A stretch of DNA of 64,000 bases from Glacieibacterium sp965200405 (GTDB lineage: Bacteria; Pseudomonadota; Alphaproteobacteria; Sphingomonadales; Sphingomonadaceae), in assembly GCF_965200405.1 (NCBI RefSeq), contig NZ_OZ241356.1, forward strand, positions 3,348,001 to 3,412,000, given 5' to 3'. The notes beneath the pieces were generated by a model. It did no database searches. It was not told the origin of the DNA and was given only the letters and a program-made list of their open reading frames with translations. Shown here one piece after another: positions 9,067-17,198 of this stretch (positions within the stretch are counted from its first letter, which is position 1; every line of letters begins with the position of its first letter). The position numbers and the translations under genes are program-made.

Positions 9067-10239
9067 ATTATCTCGAAGCAAGCGCCTACGTTCGACAGCC
9101 TCGCGGCGATAAAGCGCTTCCTCGGTAACGAGGCTTCCGGCGGCTATGTCCTGATGGCTGCAGCGGCATTGGCGATCGTCCTCGCCAACTCTCCGGCCTC
9201 GGCCGGCTATTTCGCGGCGCTCGCAACGCCCGTCGGGGAACACAGCCTGCTGCACTGGATCAACGACGGGCTGATGACGCTGTTCTTCCTGCTCATCGGG
9301 CTGGAAGTGAAGCGCGAGATCGTCACCGGTGAACTGTCGACCTGGGGCAGCCGCATCCTGCCCGGCGCCGCGGCTATCGCGGGCATGGTCGTCCCCGCGC
9401 TGATCTACATCGCGATCAACCACGACGTTCCCGCCAACCACCGCGGCTGGGCGATCCCCGCTGCCACCGACATCGCCTTCGCGCTCGGGGTGTTGGCGCT
9501 GCTCGGCGGTCGTGTCCCGGCGTCGCTCAAGCTGCTGGTCACCGCGATCGCGATCATCGACGATCTCGGCGCCATCGCCGTCATCGCCGTCGCCTACACC
9601 GACCACCTCGACTTCACGATGCTTGCCATCGCCGGTGCCGGGCTGGCCGTGCTGGTGCTGCTCAACCGGCTGCGCGTCGATGCCCTGTGGCCATATCTGC
9701 TGATCGGCACCGGGATCTGGTACGCGGTCCTGCAATCGGGCGTCCATGCGACGCTGGCCGGGGTGGCGGTAGCGATGACCATACCGTTGACCGGCCGCGG
9801 CACCGGCTCGCCGTTGCTCAATCTGGAGCACCGGCTGTCGCCGGTAACCGCATTGTTCGTCGTCCCGCTATTCGGTTTTGCCAACGCCGGCATCGACTTG
9901 CGGGGCCTGAGCCTCGGCGCGATCGCCGCGCCGCTGCCACTCGGCATCGCCCTCGGCCTGCTCATCGGAAAGCAGATCGGCATCCTCGGCGTGATCTTCG
10001 CGCTTGTCCGCACCGGCATCGCAGTACGGCCCGAAGGCGCAAGCTGGCGGCAGCTGTGGGGCATCGCGCTGCTCTGCGGAATCGGCTTCACCATGAGCCT
10101 GTTCATCGCCGGGCTGGCGTTCGGCGAAGGCTCCACCGGGAACGAGGCGGCCAAGCTCGGCATTCTAGGCGGGTCACTGGCCGCAGCACTGTGCGGCTAT
10201 CTGGTCCTGGCATCGGGCCAACGTGGGAGCCGCGCATGA
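9067..10239 (+). CDS. nhaA: Na+/H+ antiporter NhaA
   Basis: Inner-membrane sodium/proton antiporter for pH and sodium homeostasis. Conserved segments include GLEVKREIVTGELS, AIPAATDIAFALG (the key TM4 Asp) and AIAIIDDLGAIAVIA (the paired TM5 Asp). The first ATG in frame is 9154, but the conserved N-terminal FLGNEASGGYVL lies upstream of it. No ATG, GTG or TTG exists between the preceding in-frame stop (8953) and 9154. AAGAGG (9056-9061) stands 5 bases before ATT 9067, which yields 390 residues against 388 for the E. coli protein. I take ATT 9067 as start with moderate confidence; ATG 9154 (361 residues) is the fallback. It overlaps the next gene (ATGA). Confidence 0.9.
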   Translation: MISKQAPTFDSLAAIKRFLGNEASGGYVLMAAAALAIVLANSPASAGYFAALATPVGEHSLLHWINDGLMTLFFLLIGLEVKREIVTGELSTWGSRILPGAAAIAGMVVPALIYIAINHDVPANHRGWAIPAATDIAFALGVLALLGGRVPASLKLLVTAIAIIDDLGAIAVIAVAYTDHLDFTMLAIAGAGLAVLVLLNRLRVDALWPYLLIGTGIWYAVLQSGVHATLAGVAVAMTIPLTGRGTGSPLLNLEHRLSPVTALFVVPLFGFANAGIDLRGLSLGAIAAPLPLGIALGLLIGKQIGILGVIFALVRTGIAVRPEGASWRQLWGIALLCGIGFTMSLFIAGLAFGEGSTGNEAAKLGILGGSLAAALCGYLVLASGQRGSRA

Positions 10240-10859
10240 GCTTCATCGGGCGTTACCGGCGGTTTGTGCTGTTCTTCGTCGTGCTGATCGTCGCGACGCC
10301 GCTGCTATGCCTGAAATTCAAGTTCGTGCCGTCGTTGCTGACCGGCTTCGACATCGCTGCACTCAGCTTCATCGCCGCGCTGATCCGCAGCTTCGGCGAC
10401 GACAAGGCCGCCGAGATGCGCCAGCGGGCCTCGGATAACGAGCCCGACCAGCACATCCTGATCTTCATCGCGATGATCGTGCTCGGCATCATCATGGTCG
10501 CGGTCTGGCTCGAGCTGACCGATTCGCACGGCCGCGATCTCGCCCTGAGCGGCGGTACGCTGCTGCTCGCCTGGGCCTTCGGCAACACCATGTTCGCGCT
10601 GCACTATGCCCATGCCTATTACGTCAGGGACGGGGGCAAGGACTCCAAGCGCCTGGAATTCCCGGGCGACGAGCCGCCGGTCTATTGGGACTTCGCCTAT
10701 TTCGCCTTCGTGCTCGGCATGACCTTCCAGGTTTCCGACGTGCAGATTGCCGACCGCGCGTTACGAAAGGTCGCGTTGGTCCACAGCATCCTGGCCTTCC
10801 TGTTCAACATCGGCGTGATCGCCTTGACCGTCAGCCTGATCGGCAACGCCCTGCACTGA
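10236..10859 (+). CDS. DUF1345 family membrane protein
   Basis: A 207-residue integral membrane protein with about five hydrophobic segments, of the DUF1345 type. Family-like features are the HYAHAYY motif, the following polar loop, PPVYWDFAYFAFVLGMTFQVSDV, and a hydrophobic C-terminus. The function is unknown. The frame is open far upstream, but ATG 10236 overlaps the nhaA stop (ATGA), making an nhaA-coupled pair. Its last 99 bases lie opposite the end of tlyA. Confidence 0.8.
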   Translation: MSFIGRYRRFVLFFVVLIVATPLLCLKFKFVPSLLTGFDIAALSFIAALIRSFGDDKAAEMRQRASDNEPDQHILIFIAMIVLGIIMVAVWLELTDSHGRDLALSGGTLLLAWAFGNTMFALHYAHAYYVRDGGKDSKRLEFPGDEPPVYWDFAYFAFVLGMTFQVSDVQIADRALRKVALVHSILAFLFNIGVIALTVSLIGNALH

Positions 10860-11591
10860 CCGCTCGGCCGCGATCAGGAACTCTATATTGCCTTCCGGCC
10901 CGGTGATCGGGCTCGGCACGATCCCGGCGACGGTCCAGCCCTTGGCCTCGACCCAGGCACGAACTTCGGCACAGACCCGGGCATGAACGGCAGGATCGCG
11001 GACCACCCCGCCCTTGCCGACCTCGCCCCGACCGGCTTCGAACTGCGGCTTGATCAACGCGAGCAATCGGGCTCGCGGCTTTGCGAAAGTAAGTGGCGTT
11101 TCCAGCACCTTGGGGAGGGATATGAAGCTCGCGTCGCAAACCACGATATCGACTGCCTCGCCGATCTCCCGATCCGTCAGGTGCCGCGCATTGGTCTGTT
11201 CCAGCACCACGACACGCGGGTCCTCGCGCAGCTTCCAAGCCAGTTGGTTGGTGCCCGAATCGACGGCGAAGACCTTGCTCGCGCCCTTGCTCAACAGCAC
11301 GTCGGTAAAACCGCCGGTCGAGGACCCGACGTCGATCGCCACCGACTCGCCGACATCCCAGCCGAAGTGGTCGAGCCCATGCGCCAGCTTGACCCCGCCG
11401 CGCGACACCCAGGGATGATCGCGGCCGCGCACCTCCAGCGCCGTATCGTCGGCAAGCTGCTCGCCCGCCTTGGCGACCTTGCGTTCGCCCGCAAACACCA
11501 GCCCTGCCAGGATCAGGGCCTGCCCCCGCGCCCGGCTCTCGACCAGCCCGCGCTCGACCAGGAGTTGATCGACGCGCTGCTTGCCGGCCAC
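10761..11591 (-). CDS. tlyA: TlyA family rRNA 2'-O-methyltransferase
   Basis: A 276-residue protein with an N-terminal S4 RNA-binding domain (RVDQLLVERGLVESRARGQ) and an FtsJ-like methyltransferase core (AIDVGSSTGGFTDVLL). TlyA enzymes 2'-O-methylate rRNA; the old 'hemolysin' label is not meaningful here. GTG 11591 directly follows the dxs stop, so the two form an operon. The usual C-terminus SPITGPEGNIEFL is followed by about 33 extra polar residues encoded antisense to the convergent DUF1345 gene, a likely run-on after loss of the ancestral stop. Confidence 0.9.
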   Translation of the reverse strand: MAGKQRVDQLLVERGLVESRARGQALILAGLVFAGERKVAKAGEQLADDTALEVRGRDHPWVSRGGVKLAHGLDHFGWDVGESVAIDVGSSTGGFTDVLLSKGASKVFAVDSGTNQLAWKLREDPRVVVLEQTNARHLTDREIGEAVDIVVCDASFISLPKVLETPLTFAKPRARLLALIKPQFEAGRGEVGKGGVVRDPAVHARVCAEVRAWVEAKGWTVAGIVPSPITGPEGNIEFLIAAERSVQGVADQADGQGDHADVEQEGQDAVDQRDLS

Positions 11592-13520
11592 CTACGCCCG
11601 GGCGCCCTCGGTCATGCCGACCGAATTGTGCCGCAGTGCCTCGAGCACAGTCTCCACGATCGCCGGCGCATCGAGCCTGGCCGTGGTATACTGGGCTGCC
11701 GGACCGTCATGCTCCTGGAAGATGTCGGGCAGTCGCAGCGTGCGGACCCGCAGGCCATTGTCGGTCAGCCCCTCGTCGCTGAGCCAGGTCAGCACATGCG
11801 CGCCAAACCCGCCGATGGCCCCTTCCTCGATCGTGACCAGCACCTCATGGTTCTGCGCAAGTCGCCGGATCAGGTCGTGATCGAGTGGCTTGGCGAACCG
11901 CAGGTCGGCCACCGTCGTCGACAGGCCACGTGCTTCCAGGTCGTCGGCCGCCAGCAATGCGTCGCCGAGTCGGGTACCGAGCGACAGGATCGCCACGGTC
12001 TTGCCTTCACGCAGGGTCCGCCCTTTGCCGATCTCCAGCTGCAGCGGCACCTCGGGCAGCGCCACGCCGGTGCCCTCGCCACGCGGATAGCGGACCGCGC
12101 TGGGACCGCTGTCGTGCAATGCCATGGTGTGGACCATATGGCACAACTCGGCTTCGTCGGACGCCGCCATGACCACGAAATTAGGCAACGTCGCCAGGTA
12201 GGTTACGTCGAACGACCCGGCATGAGTGGCACCGTCGGCGCCGACCAGACCGGCCCGGTCGATGGCGAAACGCACCGGCAGGTTCTGGATAGCGACGTCA
12301 TGGACGACCTGGTCATAGGCGCGCTGGAGGAACGTCGAGTAGATCGCCGCAAACGGCCGCATCCCCTGCGCCGCGAGACCGGCCGCGAAGGTCACGGCAT
12401 GCTGCTCGGCGATGCCGACGTCGAACAACCGGTCCGGGAAAGCTGCCTGGAACTTGTCGAGGCCGGTACCGGACGGCATTGCCGCAGTGATCGCGACGAC
12501 GCGGTCATCCCGGGTCGCCTCGTCGACCAGCGCCTTGGCAAAGACGTTGGTATAGCTCGGCGGCCCAGCCTTGGACTTGACCTGCGCCCCGGTGATGACG
12601 TCGAACTTCTGGACGCCGTGGTATTTGTCGGCGGCAGCCTCGGCCGGGCCATAGCCCTTGCCCTTCTGCGTGACGATGTGGACCAAGATCGGGCCTTCGG
12701 CGGCGTCGCGGACATTCTCCAGCACCGGCACCAGATGGTCGAGGTTGTGCCCGTCGATCGGTCCGACGTAGTAAAAGCCGAGTTCCTCGAACAACGTTCC
12801 GCCGGTCGCGAAGGTGCGGAAATACTCCTCGGCGCGCTTCGCCGTGCGCTGCATGCTGGGACCCAGCGCACGCTTGGCCAGCTGCTTGATCGCGTCGCGC
12901 AGCTCCAGGAACGGCCGCGACGAGTAGATCCGCGCCAGATAGGCCGACAGCGCTCCAACCGGAGGGGCGATCGACATGTCGTTGTCGTTGAGGATGACGA
13001 CCAGCCGATTACCTGCAGCCTGGGCGTTGTTCATCGCCTCATAGGCCATGCCAGCCGACATCGCGCCGTCGCCGATCACCGCAATCGCCTTACCGGGCCG
13101 GTCCTGCAGCCTGTTCGCTACGGCAAAACCCAGCGCGGCCGAGATCGACGTCGAGCTGTGCGCAGCACCGAACGGGTCGTACTCGCTCTCGCTTCGACGC
13201 GTGAAGCCGGACAAGCCACCACTCATGCGCAGGGTCCGGATGCGGTCGCGACGCCCGGTCAGGATCTTGTGAGGATAGGCCTGATGACCGACGTCCCAGA
13301 TCAACTTGTCGTCGGGCGTGTTGAAGACATGATGCAAGGCGACGGTCAGTTCGACGACGCCGAGACCGGCACCGAGGTGCCCACCGGTAACGCTGACCGC
13401 GTCGATCAGTTCGAGTCTCAGTTCATCCGCGACCTGCCTGAGCTGCGCGGCATCGAACGATTTCAGATCGGAAGGCAGCGACACCGTATCGAGGAGTGGC
13501 GTTGCGGGACGTTGATTCAC
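11592..13520 (-). CDS. dxs: 1-deoxy-D-xylulose-5-phosphate synthase
   Basis: A 642-residue thiamine-diphosphate enzyme that condenses pyruvate and glyceraldehyde-3-phosphate, the entry step of the MEP isoprenoid pathway. GGHLGAGLG, the TPP/Mg motif GDGAMSAG, DNDMSIAPPVG, GIAEQHAVTFAAG and DRAGLVGADG are all in order. The frame allows TTG 13547, ATG 13541 or GTG 13520. GTG 13520 is preferred because the protein then begins NQRPATPLLDT, as in relatives, and GGCGAG stands 6 bases upstream. The start remains uncertain. Confidence 0.95.
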   Translation of the reverse strand: MNQRPATPLLDTVSLPSDLKSFDAAQLRQVADELRLELIDAVSVTGGHLGAGLGVVELTVALHHVFNTPDDKLIWDVGHQAYPHKILTGRRDRIRTLRMSGGLSGFTRRSESEYDPFGAAHSSTSISAALGFAVANRLQDRPGKAIAVIGDGAMSAGMAYEAMNNAQAAGNRLVVILNDNDMSIAPPVGALSAYLARIYSSRPFLELRDAIKQLAKRALGPSMQRTAKRAEEYFRTFATGGTLFEELGFYYVGPIDGHNLDHLVPVLENVRDAAEGPILVHIVTQKGKGYGPAEAAADKYHGVQKFDVITGAQVKSKAGPPSYTNVFAKALVDEATRDDRVVAITAAMPSGTGLDKFQAAFPDRLFDVGIAEQHAVTFAAGLAAQGMRPFAAIYSTFLQRAYDQVVHDVAIQNLPVRFAIDRAGLVGADGATHAGSFDVTYLATLPNFVVMAASDEAELCHMVHTMALHDSGPSAVRYPRGEGTGVALPEVPLQLEIGKGRTLREGKTVAILSLGTRLGDALLAADDLEARGLSTTVADLRFAKPLDHDLIRRLAQNHEVLVTIEEGAIGGFGAHVLTWLSDEGLTDNGLRVRTLRLPDIFQEHDGPAAQYTTARLDAPAIVETVLEALRHNSVGMTEGARA

Positions 13521-13588
13521 AAGGCACTCGCCATCAACCATGGACAAGCGAGACGATTAGCGCCGTCGGCCGAGCTTGTCGATTGCCT

Positions 13589-14065
13589 CTAAGCTGTTCC
13601 TTGGTCGCAGGGGCCGCAACGGCCCCGAACTTCCAAGATCGGGCGCACCGGCTTGAATCCGGTCGCACTTGCAGTCGCACGGACGCGCTTGGCGATCGAA
13701 TCGTCATCGATATGCGTCGTTCGCCCACAATTGTCGCACACCAGGAAAATACAGTCATGCAGACACTCGGGATGGGCGTTCGCAAGGTACCCGTTACGAC
13801 TCTCGACCCGCATCGCGACGTTGTTGACGACGAAGAGATCGAGGATTCGGTACACGCTGTTCGCGGCGATGCGACGCCCGAGCAGCTTTGAAACCAGCTC
13901 GGTCACGTCATAGGCGCTCGCCGGCTGGTCAAAGGTCGCGAGTGCTTCGAAGACCTTGGCGCGCATGTCGGTCCACTGGTCACCGGCCCGCACGACAACG
14001 TCACGCGCCGCTTCTGCCAGGGCTACGCCGGCGTGATGATGATGATCGTGTGTTTGCGCCGACAT
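13589..14065 (-). CDS. zur: Fur-family zinc regulator (Zur)
   Basis: A 158-residue Fur-family repressor. A His-rich N-terminus (HDHHHH) precedes the winged helix (ANSVYRILDLFVVNN). The structural zinc cysteines CDNCG and CGPC are present. The His-rich start and the neighbouring MerC-like gene fit Zur better than Fur. ATG 14065 is preferred over GTG 14086, which would add seven poorly conserved residues. It lies just downstream of the MerC-like gene on the same strand, and the AT-rich dyad upstream of that gene probably controls both. Confidence 0.85.
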   Translation of the reverse strand: MSAQTHDHHHHAGVALAEAARDVVVRAGDQWTDMRAKVFEALATFDQPASAYDVTELVSKLLGRRIAANSVYRILDLFVVNNVAMRVESRNGYLANAHPECLHDCIFLVCDNCGRTTHIDDDSIAKRVRATASATGFKPVRPILEVRGRCGPCDQGTA

Positions 14066-14101
14066 CAGCCAAATATGGGCCGCCACAGCGCTCGTCGCAA
14101 G

Positions 14102-14467
14102 TTAGTGACGAGACCAGCGCATATTCAGGAGATGGGCCGCGCCAAGCCCGACCACTCCGAGGACCGACATTCCGATCTCGGTTGCCGTCCCGTGACCAAC
14201 CAGCAAAGACAGCGCCATAAGTGCAAGGCCGATCCCGCCGAGCACGATCACGCTGACCCGGCCATGCTGGCGAACCCCGCGAACCAGCGCATAGGCGGCA
14301 AGCGGCAAGGCCAGCATCAGCCCGAAGAAGTGAAAGCTATGGTTCAGCAACCCGCCGCTGATCGAAATAGTCGACAGCAGGACGCTGCCGGCAAGGCAAT
14401 GAACGAGGCACAAGCCCGACAGGCTCATTGCCGAGCGATCGATCCAACCGTAGCGTTGCGGTGCCAT
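14102..14467 (-). CDS. MerC-domain membrane protein
   Basis: A 121-residue protein with four predicted membrane helices and the MerC-domain pattern, including LSGLCLVHCLAGSVLL with paired cysteines in helix 1 and a HSFHFFGL segment. No merA, merT or merR is nearby, so mercury resistance is unlikely. The adjacent zur and the AT-rich dyad over its promoter suggest a role in zinc or other metal movement. ATG 14467 has no strong ribosome-binding site. Confidence 0.75.
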   Translation of the reverse strand: MAPQRYGWIDRSAMSLSGLCLVHCLAGSVLLSTISISGGLLNHSFHFFGLMLALPLAAYALVRGVRQHGRVSVIVLGGIGLALMALSLLVGHGTATEIGMSVLGVVGLGAAHLLNMRWSRH

Positions 14468-14473
14468 GATGAC

Positions 14474-14490
14474 GTGTTATATTATCTCAT
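14474..14490 (-). promoter_or_regulatory. Candidate Zur operator over the merC-zur promoter
   Basis: An AT-rich imperfect dyad, GTGTTATATTATCTCAT on the + strand, stands 7 bases upstream of the MerC-like gene. Its core overlaps a -10-like TATAAC on the - strand (14481-14476). It resembles Zur boxes in its GTTAT...AT core and position. This is inference from context and has not been compared with a matrix. Confidence 0.45.
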
Positions 14491-14573
14491 ACGTCGGCGC
14501 AAGCGCTGGGTCGATCTTGCTGCGGCGCTGCAGCCCTTGATCCGGGCAGTGTCGACACGCATAGGCGCACCTC

Positions 14574-15590
14574 ATGGCTAGCATCGCTGCATCTTCTGTC
14601 TCAGCCGACCGTGCTTCTGCGCGGCCACGTGCGATCGCCAACTGGCTGTTCGCGGTCGCTATGCTGGTTTTCGCAATGGTGGTTGTTGGCGGCATTACCC
14701 GGCTGACGGAATCGGGGCTGTCCATGGTCCGTTGGGATCCAGTGACGGGCATCGTGCCGCCGCTGAACGACGCCGAATGGCAGGCTGAGTTTGCGGCCTA
14801 TCGTGCCAGTCCTCAATACCAGTTGGTCAATGCCGGGATGAGCCTCGCAGCGTTCAAAGGCATCTTCTTCTGGGAGTATTTGCACCGGCTGCTCGGACGT
14901 CTGATCGGCTTTGCGTTCGCCCTTCCCCTTATGTGGTTCGCCGTGACCCGCGCTATCCCGCGTGGCTATGGCTGGCGATTGACGGGCTTGTTCGTGCTTG
15001 GCGGACTGCAGGGCGCGGTTGGCTGGTGGATGGTTGCTTCGGGGCTGATAAACCGCCCGTCGGTAGCGCATGAACGGCTTGCGGTTCACCTCGTCCTGGC
15101 TCTGATCCTCATGTCGGCCTGCGTCTGGACTGCGCTCGATCTGGTCGAGCCGCGGCGTCGCAAGCTGGCGGCGTGGGTCGCACCGTTCCTGCTGCTGCTG
15201 GCCTTGCAGATCGTCTGGGGGGCATTCACCGCGGGCCTTCGCGCGGGACACGCCGCCGACACGTGGCCACTGGTGGTCGGTCGACTGGTACCGCCGCTCG
15301 CCAGCCTCATCGACGATCCGCTCAGCGTGCAGTGGTTGCACCGCAGCCTTGCCTGGCTTGTCGCTGGCGCGGCGCTGCTGGTCGCTTGGAGTTCTTCGAA
15401 GGTTGGCGCAGGTCGTCGGGCCGGGACCGTCGCTGCGCTGGTTATCCTGCAGTTCGTGCTTGGAGTGCTGACGGTGCTGCACCATGTGCCGATACCGTTG
15501 GCCGCCGCGCATCAGGCTGGGGCAGCGCTTCTTCTCGCTGCCACTATTCGCCTTGCCCATTGGACCACAAGCGAGGCTGCGGTACGATAA
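14574..15590 (+). CDS. ctaA: Heme A synthase (COX15/CtaA)
   Basis: A 338-residue inner-membrane protein that oxidises heme O to heme A for aa3-type cytochrome oxidases. Eight hydrophobic helices alternate with short loops. VVGGITRLTESGLSM is the family signature. Heme-ligand His candidates occur in WEYLHRLLGR, AHERLAVHL, WLHRSLAW and AAHQAG. This is the proteobacterial type-2 length. ATG 14574 is divergent from merC-zur across about 105 bases. Confidence 0.94.
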   Translation: MASIAASSVSADRASARPRAIANWLFAVAMLVFAMVVVGGITRLTESGLSMVRWDPVTGIVPPLNDAEWQAEFAAYRASPQYQLVNAGMSLAAFKGIFFWEYLHRLLGRLIGFAFALPLMWFAVTRAIPRGYGWRLTGLFVLGGLQGAVGWWMVASGLINRPSVAHERLAVHLVLALILMSACVWTALDLVEPRRRKLAAWVAPFLLLLALQIVWGAFTAGLRAGHAADTWPLVVGRLVPPLASLIDDPLSVQWLHRSLAWLVAGAALLVAWSSSKVGAGRRAGTVAALVILQFVLGVLTVLHHVPIPLAAAHQAGAALLLAATIRLAHWTTSEAAVR

Positions 15591-15657
15591 TACCGTCTCC
15601 AAATAGCACGATATTCCTTGCGTTGCGTGGCAGGTTCGACGATAGCAGCAGCGTTCG

Positions 15658-15677
15658 ACCGGTCCTCGCGGGCCGGT
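15658..15677 (+). promoter_or_regulatory. Stem-loop in the rplM leader
   Basis: An 8-bp stem (ACCGGTCC / GGGCCGGT, one G-U pair) with a TCGC loop sits 22 bases before the rplM ATG and is followed by TTTCGTTATT. It could be an attenuator or an autoregulatory site for L13, or the terminator of ctaA. Seen directly; the role is inferred. Confidence 0.4.
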
Positions 15678-15699
15678 TTCGTTATTTGAAGAGGGCGCT

Positions 15700-16203
15700 A
15701 TGCCAACGACATTGTCACGCACCACGGCGGCCGCCAAGCCTGCCGAGATCGAGAAGAAGTGGCTAATCATCGATGCCGACGGCCTGGTTGTCGGTCGCCT
15801 CGCGTCGATCATCGCCAACCGCCTGCGCGGCAAGCACAAGGCGAACTACACGCCGCACGTCGATTGCGGTGACAACGTCATCGTCATCAATGCCGAGAAG
15901 GTCCGCTTCACCGGTCGCAAGCTCGGGCAGAAGATCTATTACCGTCACACCGGCTATCCAGGCGGCATCAAGGAAGTCACAGCCGAGAAGATCCTCGAAG
16001 GTCGTTTCCCCGAGCGCGTCCTCGAGAAGGCCGTCGAGCGCATGGTTCCCCGCGGTCCGCTCGGTCGCGATCAGATGCGCAACCTGCGCGTCTTTGCCGG
16101 TTCCGAGCATCCGCATGAAGCGCAGGCGCCCGAGGTTCTCGATGTCGCTGCGATGAATTCCAAGAACAGCGTTGCCAACGCCAGCAACAAGGTTTCCGCA
16201 TAA
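15700..16203 (+). CDS. rplM: 50S ribosomal protein L13
   Basis: A 167-residue large-subunit protein. A 20-residue N-terminal extension (Thr/Ala-rich) precedes the conserved core, which begins at KKWLIIDADGLVVGRLAS. The family signature continues through GDNVIVINAEK, YYRHTGYPGG and RMVPRGPLGR. A GAAGAGGG ribosome-binding site precedes ATG 15700. The stop overlaps the rpsI start by one base (TAATG), as in the usual rplM-rpsI operon. Confidence 0.97.
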   Translation: MPTTLSRTTAAAKPAEIEKKWLIIDADGLVVGRLASIIANRLRGKHKANYTPHVDCGDNVIVINAEKVRFTGRKLGQKIYYRHTGYPGGIKEVTAEKILEGRFPERVLEKAVERMVPRGPLGRDQMRNLRVFAGSEHPHEAQAPEVLDVAAMNSKNSVANASNKVSA

Positions 16204-16709
16204 TGGCCGATAATCTTCAGTCCCAGCTGTCATCGCTGTCCGATCTCGGTGCGGCGATGGACGCGACGCCTATCCATGATGGCGTTTCGCCTGCCCCGCT
16301 GCGTGAGCAGCAGATCGATGCTCAGGGCCGTGCCTATGCTACCGGCAAGCGCAAGGACGCGATCGCGCGCGTCTGGCTCAAGCCCGGCAACGGCAAGATC
16401 ACGGTCAACGGCCGCGACCAGACGGTCTACTTTGCTCGCCCGACCCTGCGCCTGGTGATCAACCAGCCGTTCGATGTCGCGGAGCGTCGCGAGCAGTATG
16501 ACGTCGTCTGCACCGTCGCCGGCGGTGGTCTCTCCGGCCAGGCCGGCGCGGTCAAGCATGGCATCGCCCAGGCGCTGACCCGCTACGAGCCGACCCTGCG
16601 GACCGCCGTCAAGCACGCCGGTTTCCTGACCCGCGACCCGCGCGTCGTCGAGCGCAAGAAGTACGGCAAGGCCAAGGCTCGCCGCAGCTTCCAGTTCAGC
16701 AAGCGCTAA
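16203..16709 (+). CDS. rpsI: 30S ribosomal protein S9
   Basis: A 168-residue small-subunit protein with an alphaproteobacterial N-terminal extension of about 40 residues before the core YATGKRKDAIARVWLKPG. GGGLSGQAGAVKHGIAQAL and the basic tail KKYGKAKARRSFQFSKR, which reaches the decoding site, are intact. It is coupled to rplM. A clear intrinsic terminator follows at 16733-16763. Confidence 0.97.
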   Translation: MADNLQSQLSSLSDLGAAMDATPIHDGVSPAPLREQQIDAQGRAYATGKRKDAIARVWLKPGNGKITVNGRDQTVYFARPTLRLVINQPFDVAERREQYDVVCTVAGGGLSGQAGAVKHGIAQALTRYEPTLRTAVKHAGFLTRDPRVVERKKYGKAKARRSFQFSKR

Positions 16710-16732
16710 ACACCGTCGCAGACTATTTAAGG

Positions 16733-16763
16733 CAGGGAGGAGCATCGTGCGCCTCCCTGTTTT
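16733..16763 (+). terminator. Intrinsic terminator of rplM-rpsI
   Basis: A perfect 8-bp stem CAGGGAGG / CCTCCCTG with an 11-base loop is followed by TTTT. It starts 23 bases after the rpsI stop. Confidence 0.8.
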
Positions 16764-16864
16764 GATTCGGAGCTGCTTCAAATCGTGCGATGGGGACGTT
16801 CCGTTCCTGCACCCTGCTCGACGAAGGCCTAGCTTTACCAGCCGCCGGTCAATCCTTCTAAGTC

Positions 16865-17125
16865 TTAGCCCCGCATCGGCATCCCGGCCTGTGCCGGCAC
16901 GGTGTTCTCGTCGGCGATCCCTGCCCCGAATGACGCCGACGCATCGCTGCCGTCCGACTGGTGTGCGCGCTTGGTGAACAAGCCTTCGCCGCCGTCGCGC
17001 TTCGACAGCCGCTGCGCTGCATAAAGCCCTAGCGCACCGACCACTACGCCGCCGACCGCGGCCGTGCCGATCGCCAGCGATGCCAGCATCATCCCCGACC
17101 CGACCCGCGTCATCGTCCCGATCAT
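16865..17125 (-). CDS. Small membrane protein of unknown function
   Basis: An 86-residue protein with one long Gly/Ala/Val-rich hydrophobic segment (about 10-38) and a basic then polar C-terminus (QRLSKRDGGEGLF…). ATG 17125 is chosen because AGGGAGA lies 6-7 bases upstream; the longer frame is only the shadow of the dsbD gene. It is divergent from dsbD across about 70 bases. No family recognised. Confidence 0.6.
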   Translation of the reverse strand: MIGTMTRVGSGMMLASLAIGTAAVGGVVVGALGLYAAQRLSKRDGGEGLFTKRAHQSDGSDASASFGAGIADENTVPAQAGMPMRG

Positions 17126-17198
17126 GCTCGTCTCCCTGATATGTGCGCGGCAACAACGGCCCATGGACCGCCGGGGATCCGCCCGGCATAAGCGCTCG

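Noticed and set aside
10761..11591. Hemolysin or virulence factor
   Set aside because: The S4 and FtsJ-like domains identify an rRNA methyltransferase; the old TlyA label does not imply a toxin.
11000..13600. Very long + strand open frame opposite tlyA and dxs
   Set aside because: It is a shadow of the high-GC genes on the other strand. The - strand proteins carry full family motifs; the + strand translation is Arg/His/Gln-rich with no domain.
14102..14467. Mercury resistance operon
   Set aside because: Only a MerC-domain protein is present, with zur and no merR, merT, merP or merA nearby.
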